Assembly: GCA_035575515.1 (NCBI GenBank)
Contig: DATLXU010000134.1
Location: forward strand, 1 to 64,000
Length of the DNA stretch: 64,000 nucleotides
Origin: DATLXU01 sp035575515
GTDB lineage: Bacteria > Acidobacteriota > Blastocatellia > UBA7656
Direction: 5' to 3'
Part shown: one piece after another, positions 54,241-62,474 of the stretch
Numbering within the stretch: position 1 is the stretch's first letter
Layout: each line of letters starts with the position of its first letter
Notes under the pieces: generated by a model
What the model saw: only the letters and a program-made list of their open reading frames with translations
Database searches by the model: none
Told to the model about the DNA's origin: nothing
Translations under genes and position numbers: made by a program

Positions 54241-56622
54241 ATGACAAGGGGAGCAGTCGCAAAGATCACAAGCGCCGCCGCTTTAACATTATCGCTTTCG
54301 CTATTTCTCGCAGTGCCTTCGCAGGCGCAGGACGCGCGCGAGCGTGACATCAAGATAAAAATCGGCAAAACTCCGACCGATATTAAATTGAACCACGACG
54401 TTCAGCTATGGGCTGTGCTGATAGGAATCTCGCGCTACAAGTATGGCGATCAAAATGTTGGCGGTTATGAGATAAAGAATTTGAAGAACGCAGCCGATGA
54501 CGCGCAGGCAATCTATGAGTTCCTCAGGAGCGAAGAGGGCGGCGGCTTCCCCGAAGACCACATCATTCTGCTCAAAGACGAGAATGCGACTAAGGCTCAG
54601 GTCGAGGCCGCGCTTGCGAAGCTGAAGCAGACGAGACCCGATGATTTCTTTATGCTCTTTATCGCCGCGCACGGCGTGCTTGCGCCGCAGTACGACGAGA
54701 GCGCAAAGAAGACCGTCGAAGTTCCCTACTTCGTTATGTACGACAGCGACCTGCGCGACATGGCCCACACGGGGCTGCCGATGGAAACTTTTCAAAAAGC
54801 TGTGCGCGAGATACCAGCGAAGAAAGGGCTTGTGCTTTCCGACACCTGCCACAGCGCGGGCGTGCAGCTAGCTGGTCGCGGGGCCGATGCGACGACTCGT
54901 GCCAACAGCATCCTTACTGAAAGATTGAAAGAGGCGGATGCGACGGGCGTGGGATTTCTATGGGCAGCCGACCAGACCGAAATTTCATTTGAGTACGACA
55001 ACCTCAGTCAGGGGCAAGGACAGGGGCAGGGCGTTTTCACCTATTGCGTGCTAGAAGCCCTGCGCGGCAACGCGGATGCTGATGCTGATGGACTTGTCAC
55101 TTTTCTTGAGCTGAAAAACTATGTGCGCGACAAAGTGCCTGAGCTTACGAACCGCCAGCAGCATCCGGGCGGCAACTCGACTTCGGTTGACACAAACTAC
55201 ATCCCGCTGTCAGCCGTGCCGGGCACATGCAAGAGCAGAGGCGATTGCGGCTCGATTGTCATTCGCGCGCCTGAGATGGAAAACGTCGCCGTCGCAATTG
55301 ACGGGCAGGAGGCGGGGACCGTAAGCAGCCGCCACGAAATCACTCGCCGCGCGCCCGGAGGCGACCGATTGCTCGTCTTCAAGCAGGGCGGCACGACTCT
55401 GCAACGCTACGCCAAAGTCGAGCCGGGCAAGACTAAATTTGTCGAAATCAATCGCACCTTCACGCAATCGGATGAAGACGCACTCGTCCCTCCGCCTGAT
55501 ACGCAGGTTAACGTCTATTTCAGCGAAGAGAAAGCGCCCTCAAACGAAGCGAAGGATGCTTTCCTCGACGGCGTCGACCTGTTCAACCGGCAGGACATGG
55601 AAAAGGCCGTTCAGAAGTTCAACGAGGCGATAACGAAAAATGGCGGCGTGTATGCCGACGCATTCGTTTATCGCGGGCGCGCGGAGCAATCGCTTGGCCG
55701 CAAAGTTGACGCGATCAAGAGCTTTCAACTTGCGCTCGCTGCTCGAAAGACAGACTTCGAAGCCGAAACCCTTTTGGCCGAAGCGAAGTTCAACCTGAAT
55801 CAAGACCCGTCGGAAGTCGAACCGATGCTGCGCAGCATAATCAAGCGCCATCCGAACTGGGACTTTCCGCGAGTCGTGCTTGGCGACGTGCTGTTGAAGC
55901 GCGCCGTGACAACCGATCCGAAATACTTCATTGATTCAGAGCGCGAGTTGAGAAAGGCTATCAAGATCAACCCGAAGTCGCCGCCCGCGCATTTGATTTT
56001 GGCAGACGTGCTGATGCATCAAGGCTCGGTCGCCAAGATGAAGGAAGCTGTTGAAGAAGCAAAGACCGCGCGCGACCAGTTCGAAGAGATTTCAAAGAAG
56101 AAAGTTTCAGCCACGCGCGCTTTGAAGGGGCTTTCGATCTCGCACCTGATATTCGGCGGGGGCCGTTTCCGTAACGACGCGGCGGCAGCCGAAGTGCATC
56201 ACAAGGTAGGCGAAGCGATAACGCGGCTGGCTTATTACGACGACACGGGCGCGGATTACAGCGCCGATTTAGACCTTGCGCGGCAGGAGTTGACAGCCGC
56301 GAAGCAGTACGCGAAAGACGACAAGACTCGGTTGGCGCTCGTGCTTCAGACGAGCGCGTTGAATTATTTGCTGAAGGGCGATTTGAAACGCGCTATCGAA
56401 GACGGCGAAGCGGCGCTGAAGTTGAGAAATGATCTGGCAGAAGCGCACTTTTATCTTTCGCAGGCGTACAAGGGCGATCAGAAATTTGCGCCCGCAGCCG
56501 AGCACCTGACCCGCTACATCGCGATGAGCAAGCCCGTGATGAGCGCAGACGATTTGAAGAAGTTCCAGGAAGAACTCGACGACATTGTGAGAAAGCGCGA
56601 CGCGAACCGGCAGAAGAAGTGA
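54241..56622 (+). CDS. Exported caspase-like (C14) protease with TPR region 1
   Basis: 793 residues with signal peptide (AALTLSLSLFLAVPSQAQ). The caspase domain (~55-330) has WAVLIGISRYK, catalytic His144 (LFIAAHGV) and Cys203 (LSDTCHSAGV), with VFTYCVLEALRG and D/E-rich LDADGL-like stretch following. Next comes a PEGA-like part (~345-400) and from ~430 a series of TPR repeats (AKDAFLDGVDLFNRQDMEKAV ... LAEAHFYLSQAYKG). Bacterial caspase-like proteins cut after Arg/Lys or Asp depending on type; specificity here is unknown. Export implies a periplasmic or surface target. It ends at a hairpin (56665-56720). Confidence 0.88.
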   Translation: MTRGAVAKITSAAALTLSLSLFLAVPSQAQDARERDIKIKIGKTPTDIKLNHDVQLWAVLIGISRYKYGDQNVGGYEIKNLKNAADDAQAIYEFLRSEEGGGFPEDHIILLKDENATKAQVEAALAKLKQTRPDDFFMLFIAAHGVLAPQYDESAKKTVEVPYFVMYDSDLRDMAHTGLPMETFQKAVREIPAKKGLVLSDTCHSAGVQLAGRGADATTRANSILTERLKEADATGVGFLWAADQTEISFEYDNLSQGQGQGQGVFTYCVLEALRGNADADADGLVTFLELKNYVRDKVPELTNRQQHPGGNSTSVDTNYIPLSAVPGTCKSRGDCGSIVIRAPEMENVAVAIDGQEAGTVSSRHEITRRAPGGDRLLVFKQGGTTLQRYAKVEPGKTKFVEINRTFTQSDEDALVPPPDTQVNVYFSEEKAPSNEAKDAFLDGVDLFNRQDMEKAVQKFNEAITKNGGVYADAFVYRGRAEQSLGRKVDAIKSFQLALAARKTDFEAETLLAEAKFNLNQDPSEVEPMLRSIIKRHPNWDFPRVVLGDVLLKRAVTTDPKYFIDSERELRKAIKINPKSPPAHLILADVLMHQGSVAKMKEAVEEAKTARDQFEEISKKKVSATRALKGLSISHLIFGGGRFRNDAAAAEVHHKVGEAITRLAYYDDTGADYSADLDLARQELTAAKQYAKDDKTRLALVLQTSALNYLLKGDLKRAIEDGEAALKLRNDLAEAHFYLSQAYKGDQKFAPAAEHLTRYIAMSKPVMSADDLKKFQEELDDIVRKRDANRQKK

Positions 56623-56664
56623 GAGTATTCTCACCGTTAATTTATGTGCATTTAAGTCTCTTCG

Positions 56665-56720
56665 CCGCCGCAGCCGCAGAGAGCTAATAATCTCCGCGCC
56701 GCTTCTGCGTCCTGCGGCGG
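56665..56720. repeat. Inverted repeat after caspase-like gene 1
   Basis: CCGCCGCAG (56665-56673) and CTGCGGCGG (56712-56720) with further partial pairing inside. The same repeated-word palindrome style as at 21612-21698. Confidence 0.55.
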
Positions 56721-56777
56721 ATCATCTTCGAGCGTCGTAAATCTATTTGAAAGCGGACGGGAATCATTCCTCGCACA

Positions 56778-56804
56778 TTGACATAACAACCGCGCTGGTA
56801 TAAA
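56778..56804 (+). promoter_or_regulatory. Possible promoter of caspase-like gene 2
   Basis: TTGACA (56778-56783), 15-base spacer, TATAAA (56799-56804). The spacer is short, so this is a moderate call. Confidence 0.45.
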
Positions 56805-56865
56805 ACGGGCCTGTGGGTTTGCTCATCAACACCACAACATCAAGGATTGGTTTCAGGTAATCCTT

Positions 56866-58932
56866 ATGACTTGCCTCAGATTTTCCGCCGCACTCATCCG
56901 AGCCTTTTTAATAATCATTCTTGCAATTACGTTCCGCTCCATCGCGATTGCTCAAGACCGCGGTATCGCGATAAAGCAGGTCACAAGCGGAATTGCTCCC
57001 GACGGGCGCGGCAAGCTCTGGGCCGTCGTCATAGGTATATCGAGCTATAAAAACATTCCGCCTGAAGGCCAACTCAGATTCGCTCATCGTGATGCTGAGG
57101 ACTTCGCTGCTTTTCTTCGCAGCCCGAATGGCGGCGGATTCCCTTCGACTCAAATCAAGCTGCTGCTGAACGCGGATGCCACATTGTCAGCCGTTCGCAC
57201 TGCGCTAGGCACATGGCTTCCACGATCGGTTGAGCCTGACGATATCGTTTATATTTTCTTCGCCGGGCACGGCGTCGTCGAAAGCGACACGGACGGTTAT
57301 CTGCTCGCGCACGATTCGGACCCACAGAACCTCTACGCCACTGCGCTGCCGATTGCGGAGCTTGACCGCATTATCACTGAACGATTGCGAGCGAGAATCG
57401 TCGTGTTAATGGCTGATGCATGTCATTCGGGAAAGATCGGCTGGACTTCGCGCGGAGCCGAACGCGAGGTCTTGATTGGCCGCTATCTCGATGAAGTGGG
57501 CAAAAGCGGCGCGGGCGTTGTGCGCCTGCTTGCGACGCGCGCCGACGAGCGCAGCTACGAAGACACGCGATGGGGCGGCGGGCACGGCGCGTTCACTTAC
57601 TTCTTGCTGGAAGGATTGCGCGGCAAAGCCGACCGCGACAAAGACGGCGTGATTCGCGCGGGCGAGCTTGTTGATTATGTTGCGGAAGTCGTGCCTGAGC
57701 AGACAAACGCGCTGCAACACCCGCGCGTTGCAGGAAGCATTGACCCAAGACTGCCGCTGGCAGTCCTGTTACCCGACGCTGCGCGAGCGGCTTCCGATGC
57801 CGCTGTTCCAATCGAAACGGTCGCGCTCGAAATCCATGGCGCTCCCGGCAGCGAAGTTTACATCAACAACACTTATCGCGGGCGCATAAGGCCCAACGGC
57901 ATCCTCGTCGTTGAAGGATTAAAGCCCGGCGCGCAGGAGGTATCGCTAGACCCGCCCGGCGCCGAAGCATTAACTCAAAGCGTTATGCTCGCCGCCGCGC
58001 GCACGATTCTTGATTTTAAGACTGCGCTCCCGCCAACGGCGATGATTAAAAGCTCGCCGCTCATCTCTCAAATAAAAGAGACGCTCGCGCGCAAGCAGGT
58101 TCTTGAACCGGCAGGTTCTTGGGCGCTCTACCAGCGGTTAATTACCGAAATGCCGAACGAGCCGCAGCGCGCGAGCATCGAGACGGCGCTGAGCAGCGCG
58201 CTCGAAGAGATTGGCCAGCGAGCGATAAACGATTATGTGAATGCTTCGATTGCTGACCTCGCGCCCGACGTGTTTCGTCGAGGTGCCGAAGCGTTCGCTC
58301 GATTGAAGATGCTAAGACCTGCAGACGCGCAGATTGAGCCGAAGCACCTGTTTTGCGAAGGCCGCGCGCTCATCAGCGAGAGCCGCTCGAAAGAAGCGAT
58401 TGACGTGCTGAAGCGGGCGATTGAGCTTGACCCGCGAGCGGCTTACGCTTACAACGCGCTCGGCATCGCTTACGAAAAAGACGAGAAGAACGACAAGGCC
58501 AAAGATAACTTCGAGCGCGCGGCCCAGCTTGCGCCGCACTGGTCGCTGCCGCACTCTCATCTCGGAATCCAATACTACATACGCGGCAAGACTGACCGCG
58601 CCGAAGAAGAATTCAAAGAAGCCATCAGGCTCGACCCCAGACTTGCATTTGCGCGATTGCTGCTCGTGCGCCTCTACCGCGAGCGCGCGCAATATCAGGA
58701 AGCGGAAAAAGAGGCGAACGACCTGCTTCGCCTCGCTCCGCGTTACGCCGCGGCTTATGCCGAAGTCGGATTGCTTTACGAAGCCATGAAGCAATACTCG
58801 AAAGCCGCCGACGCGTTTGATTACTGCCTCAAGCTGGCTCCCAACACGAAAGATAGCGACGCCATCCGCGAGCGAATAGCTAAAAATCGCAAGCAAGCCG
58901 AAAAAGACGGCCCTCGATTGAGACGACCCTGA
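56866..58932 (+). CDS. Exported caspase-like (C14) protease with TPR region 2
   Basis: 688 residues with a hydrophobic signal sequence (AFLIIILAITFRSIAIAQ). Caspase domain (~50-290): WAVVIGISSYKN, His135 in IFFAGHGV, Cys186 in MADACHSGK, AFTYFLLEGLRG. A PEGA domain (~325-385, EIHGAPGSEVYINNTYRGRI) and TPR repeats (~480-675: AIDVLKRAIELDPRAAYAYNALGIAYEK ...). It is a sibling of caspase 1, with a more typical GHG site and shorter TPR part. It probably has its own promoter (56778), so it may be tuned apart from the first five genes. Confidence 0.9.
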   Translation: MTCLRFSAALIRAFLIIILAITFRSIAIAQDRGIAIKQVTSGIAPDGRGKLWAVVIGISSYKNIPPEGQLRFAHRDAEDFAAFLRSPNGGGFPSTQIKLLLNADATLSAVRTALGTWLPRSVEPDDIVYIFFAGHGVVESDTDGYLLAHDSDPQNLYATALPIAELDRIITERLRARIVVLMADACHSGKIGWTSRGAEREVLIGRYLDEVGKSGAGVVRLLATRADERSYEDTRWGGGHGAFTYFLLEGLRGKADRDKDGVIRAGELVDYVAEVVPEQTNALQHPRVAGSIDPRLPLAVLLPDAARAASDAAVPIETVALEIHGAPGSEVYINNTYRGRIRPNGILVVEGLKPGAQEVSLDPPGAEALTQSVMLAAARTILDFKTALPPTAMIKSSPLISQIKETLARKQVLEPAGSWALYQRLITEMPNEPQRASIETALSSALEEIGQRAINDYVNASIADLAPDVFRRGAEAFARLKMLRPADAQIEPKHLFCEGRALISESRSKEAIDVLKRAIELDPRAAYAYNALGIAYEKDEKNDKAKDNFERAAQLAPHWSLPHSHLGIQYYIRGKTDRAEEEFKEAIRLDPRLAFARLLLVRLYRERAQYQEAEKEANDLLRLAPRYAAAYAEVGLLYEAMKQYSKAADAFDYCLKLAPNTKDSDAIRERIAKNRKQAEKDGPRLRRP

Positions 58933-58945
58933 GCAGGTCGTTTTC

Positions 58946-58974
58946 TTGACAACGGAGCTTGCCGCACATACTAT
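58946..58974 (+). promoter_or_regulatory. Promoter of glgA
   Basis: TTGACA (58946-58951), 17 bases, TACTAT (58969-58974), 47 bases before the chosen start at 59021. It shows that the longer frame upstream is not translated. Confidence 0.7.
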
Positions 58975-59020
58975 TTTTTATTCTGATGTTGGAAAAATTC
59001 ATATCAATGGGAGTGCTCTT

Positions 59021-60469
59021 TTGAATATCTTACTGGCGGCTTCGGAAGTTGTTCCTTATGCGAAAACGGGCGGGCTTGCAGACGTTGCGGGCGCGCTTCC
59101 AAAGGCGCTGGCGAGGCTCGGCCACCGGGTTCGAGTCGTGATGCCGCGCTACAATGTCGAAAAAATAAGCTCTCGCGCAGAGTTGATGGCGGGCGAGCTT
59201 CTGGTCCCGTTCAATTTCGGCGAGCGCCACACGGCTGTTTATATAGATCATTCGGGCGAAGTGCCCGTCTATTTCATTGACGCCGCCGAATACTTCGAGC
59301 GCGGCAAGCTCTACGGCGAAGCGGACGACGCGGAGCGATTCGCGTTTTTCAGCCGCGCGATTCTTGAACTCGCGAAAGCTCTCGGCGAGCGGTTCGACAT
59401 TCTTCACATCAACGACTGGATGACGGGGCTTGTGCCCGCATACCTGAAAACCGTTTACGCGAATGATCCGGCGTTTGCAAACACAAAGACGCTTTTCACG
59501 ATTCACAACATGGCTTTTCACGGGTTGTTTGATCCGGGCCAGTTGGCGAAGTTCGGTCTGCCCGATTGGATTTATCGAACCGAAGGCGGCATTGAATTCT
59601 ACGGCGCGGCAAGCTCGCTCAAATCGGGGCTGGTCTTTTCGGATGCGATCTCGACCGTAAGCCCGCGCTACGCGCAGGAGATTCAAACGCCTGAGTTCGG
59701 CGAGCGATTCGACGGGCTGCTTCGCGCGCGGCGCAACGACCTGTTCGGCATACTCAACGGCGTTGATTACGACGAGTGGAGTCCCGAAAAAGATCATTTC
59801 ATCGCGGCGCGCTATTCGGCTGACGACACGAGCGGCAAGCGCGAATGCAAGCGCGATTTGCTTCGCAGCTTTGGACTCTCAGAAGATTTGGACCGTCCGC
59901 TAGTGGGCTGCATATCGCGGCTGTCGGATCAAAAAGGATTCGATTTGATATTGGACATTGCCCGGCCCATGCTTGATCGCGGAGTCGCGTTTATTCTCTT
60001 AGGCTCAGGCGCGGAAGTTTACGAGCGAGCTTTCCAGCAACTGCGCAACGCGCGGCACGATCAGGTCGGCGTCTATCTCGGATTTTCAAATGAGCTTGCG
60101 CACAAGATCGAAGCCGGAGCGGATATGTTCCTGATGCCTTCGCGGTTCGAGCCGTGCGGGTTGAATCAGATGTATTCGCTTCGCTACGGCACGGTCCCAA
60201 TAGTTCGCGCGGCTGGCGGACTTGACGACACGATTGAGAACTTTGATCGCACGAGCCGTCGCGGCAACGGATTCAAATTTTACGAGTACAATTCGGGCCG
60301 GTTGCTCGAAAAGATTCACGAAGCGCTGATGGTTTATGCCGACCGCGAACTATGGGACGCGTTGATGCAGAACGGCATGCGCCAGGATTTTTCATGGAAT
60401 AACTCGGCGCGGCATTACGTGGAGTTGTATGAAAGGCTGACGCAGCGCGGCGCGTCAGCAACCGTTTAA
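59021..60469 (+). CDS. glgA: Glycogen synthase
   Basis: 482 residues, the normal size, from TTG 59021 after a GGGAG site; a longer frame from 58946 would include the promoter. GT5 glycosyltransferase motifs: ILLAASEVVPYAKTGGLADVAGALPKAL at the N-terminus (ADP-glucose site, KTGGL), HINDWMTGL, and the C-terminal FEPCGLNQMYSLRYGTVPIVRAAGGL with the catalytic Glu. It adds glucose from ADP-glucose to glycogen in the cytosol. A palindrome follows, then trxA. Confidence 0.93.
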   Translation: MNILLAASEVVPYAKTGGLADVAGALPKALARLGHRVRVVMPRYNVEKISSRAELMAGELLVPFNFGERHTAVYIDHSGEVPVYFIDAAEYFERGKLYGEADDAERFAFFSRAILELAKALGERFDILHINDWMTGLVPAYLKTVYANDPAFANTKTLFTIHNMAFHGLFDPGQLAKFGLPDWIYRTEGGIEFYGAASSLKSGLVFSDAISTVSPRYAQEIQTPEFGERFDGLLRARRNDLFGILNGVDYDEWSPEKDHFIAARYSADDTSGKRECKRDLLRSFGLSEDLDRPLVGCISRLSDQKGFDLILDIARPMLDRGVAFILLGSGAEVYERAFQQLRNARHDQVGVYLGFSNELAHKIEAGADMFLMPSRFEPCGLNQMYSLRYGTVPIVRAAGGLDDTIENFDRTSRRGNGFKFYEYNSGRLLEKIHEALMVYADRELWDALMQNGMRQDFSWNNSARHYVELYERLTQRGASATV

Positions 60470-60490
60470 TAATCAGGTGTCAGGATTCGA

Positions 60491-60559
60491 GTGCCGGGTG
60501 TCAGGGACTGGCTAATTTGAGAATTGAATCTCCAATAACCAATCTCTGACACCCGGCAC
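60491..60559. repeat. Palindromic intergenic repeat between glgA and trxA
   Basis: GTGCCGGGTGTCAGGGA (60491-60507) pairs with 60543-60559 at 16 of 17 positions. Confidence 0.65.
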
Positions 60560-60585
60560 CCGATACCCATCCATGGGAGGTAATA

Positions 60586-60918
60586 ATGAGCGAGTTTGTC
60601 AGTGAAGTAACAGATCAGAATTTTGAGCAGAATGTTTTGAAATCGGATCAGCCGGTGCTGGTCGACTTCTGGGCCGAGTGGTGTCACCCATGCAAGATGC
60701 TCGCGCCGACGGTTGAGAAAGTTGCTCAGGAATACAATGGCAAGGCGAAAGTCGTTAAGCTCAACGTTGATGACAATCAGGTTGCGCAACGCTACGGCAT
60801 CAAAGGCATTCCGACATTGATACTGTTCAAGGGCGGCAACGAAGTTGATCGCGTCGTCGGCGCAACGTCGAAAGAAAATATCGCCCGGATGATTGATCGC
60901 GCGCTTCAGGCGCAATAG
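60586..60918 (+). CDS. trxA: Thioredoxin with a CHPC active site
   Basis: 110 residues, no signal peptide. Complete thioredoxin fold: VLVDFWAEWCHPCKM with Cys33 and Cys36, KLNVDDNQVAQRYGIKGIPTLILFKGG with the cis-Pro. The motif is WCHPC, not the usual WCGPC; His at this place is typical of protein disulfide isomerases and raises the redox potential in known cases. It is probably a cytosolic reductant of ribonucleotide reductase, MsrA and similar. ATG 60586 follows GGGAGG. A terminator follows (60963). Confidence 0.92.
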   Translation: MSEFVSEVTDQNFEQNVLKSDQPVLVDFWAEWCHPCKMLAPTVEKVAQEYNGKAKVVKLNVDDNQVAQRYGIKGIPTLILFKGGNEVDRVVGATSKENIARMIDRALQAQ

Positions 60919-60962
60919 CTCTTTCAAAGCGGCTACCGTAACTGCTCAATCACACCGCAACG

Positions 60963-60996
60963 ACAGGCGCACACCTTTTGGCTGTGCGCCTGTATT
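60963..60996 (+). terminator. Intrinsic terminator after trxA
   Basis: ACAGGCGCAC / GTGCGCCTGT, a perfect 10-bp stem, 11-base loop, then ATTTCTGTTT. Confidence 0.75.
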
Positions 60997-61118
60997 TCTG
61001 TTTCACCGAAGACAAGGCTTCACGCTGCGGCCCGCGCTCGCAACACCAAAGCCCTGAAACTGGCTCTGGGAGCCGATTTCACGCCTGCCCGCAAGGTCGA
61101 AGTCGAGAGCTAGATGAT

Positions 61119-62420
61119 ATGAAGAACATCGTGGTAATCGGAGCGCAGTGGGGCGACGAAGGCAAAGGCAAGGTCATCGACATCCTCGCGCCGCGCTTTG
61201 ACATAGTCGCCCGCTATCAGGGCGGCCACAACGCCGGACACACAGTCCGCATCGCCGACCGCAAATTCGTGCTCCACTTGATTCCCTCAGGCATACTTCA
61301 TGAAAACTGCTTGTGCATCGTTGGCAACGGAGTTGTAGTTGATCCTCACGCGTTCAATTCGGAACTTGAAGAGCTTCGCGGGATGGGTATTGAAAGCGAG
61401 GGCCGGTTGTTCGTTTCAACGCGCGCTCATTTGATATTGCCTTATCACGTCGCCTTAGACCGCGCGCGTGAGGAGCAACTTGGCGCAAGCAGCGTCGGCA
61501 CAACGATGCGCGGCATCGGCCCTGCTTATCAAGACAAGGCCGCGCGAACCGGAATCCGCGCAGGCGACCTGCTCTATCCTGATTTGCTCAGAGAAAAGAT
61601 CAGGGCGAACATCGAGCGCGCCAATCGCGAGCTTGCTTCGATAAACGCCGAGCCGCTTGATGCGGAAACGACTATTGATGCTTTTATGAATGATGCGCTA
61701 CGGCTCAAGCCTTTCGTGCGCGACACGGCTGCGCTGATTAATAGATCAATCCGCGAGGGCAAATCTGTTCTCCTCGAAGGCGCGCAGGGCACGATGCTTG
61801 ATGTGGATCACGGCACTTATCCTTTCGTCACTTCATCGAACGCGACGGCTGGCGGCGCGGCTACGGGATTGGGTCTCGCGCCGAAGTTCATCACTGGAGC
61901 GTTAGGCATAGCCAAAGCCTATACAACGCGTGTGGGCGGCGGGCCGTTCCCAACCGAGCTTTTGAATGAAACCGGTGAGTACCTGCAAAAGCGAGGCAAC
62001 GAATACGGCGCGTCAACGGGCAGACCGCGCCGCACGGGTTGGTTTGATGCAGTAGTCGTCCGGTATTCGGTGATGCTCAACGGGCTTGATGCGCTCGTGT
62101 TGACGAAGCTCGACGTGCTCGACGAGTTTGAAGAGATAAGAGTATGCACGGCGTATCGCCATCGCGGCGAGTTGATACAAGACGTGCCTTATGGCGCGAG
62201 TGCGCTCGCAGAGTGCGAGCCTGTTTATGAAACGCTGCCCGGATGGAAGATGACGACGAGCGGCATAACCGTCTTTGATGAATTGCCTGAGAATGCGAAA
62301 GCCTATGTGCGCCGCGTTGAGGAGTTGGTCGGCGCGGCTGTCGCTATGATCTCAACGGGACCGGAGCGGACCGAAACCATAATACGCGAATCTTCTGTTG
62401 TTGCTGAGTGGCTGCGTTGA
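61119..62420 (+). CDS. purA: Adenylosuccinate synthetase
   Basis: 433 residues from ATG 61119; a longer upstream frame has no ribosome site and includes the terminator. Motifs: VVIGAQWGDEGKGKVID (P-loop-like, GTP), GGHNAGHT (catalytic His), EGAQGTMLDVDHGTYPFVTSSN, and GRPRRTGWFDAVVVRY. It joins IMP and aspartate using GTP in AMP synthesis. Cytosolic. Single gene. Confidence 0.96.
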   Translation: MKNIVVIGAQWGDEGKGKVIDILAPRFDIVARYQGGHNAGHTVRIADRKFVLHLIPSGILHENCLCIVGNGVVVDPHAFNSELEELRGMGIESEGRLFVSTRAHLILPYHVALDRAREEQLGASSVGTTMRGIGPAYQDKAARTGIRAGDLLYPDLLREKIRANIERANRELASINAEPLDAETTIDAFMNDALRLKPFVRDTAALINRSIREGKSVLLEGAQGTMLDVDHGTYPFVTSSNATAGGAATGLGLAPKFITGALGIAKAYTTRVGGGPFPTELLNETGEYLQKRGNEYGASTGRPRRTGWFDAVVVRYSVMLNGLDALVLTKLDVLDEFEEIRVCTAYRHRGELIQDVPYGASALAECEPVYETLPGWKMTTSGITVFDELPENAKAYVRRVEELVGAAVAMISTGPERTETIIRESSVVAEWLR

Positions 62421-62474
62421 CGCACGCTCAACGAATGGCCGTAAAGCATCGCTGATATTTTGAAGAATCGAATC

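Noticed and set aside
58946..59020. Longer glgA start at 58946
   Set aside because: It would translate through a clear promoter (TTGACA/TACTAT), and the family N-terminus begins at the TTG at 59021 behind GGGAG.
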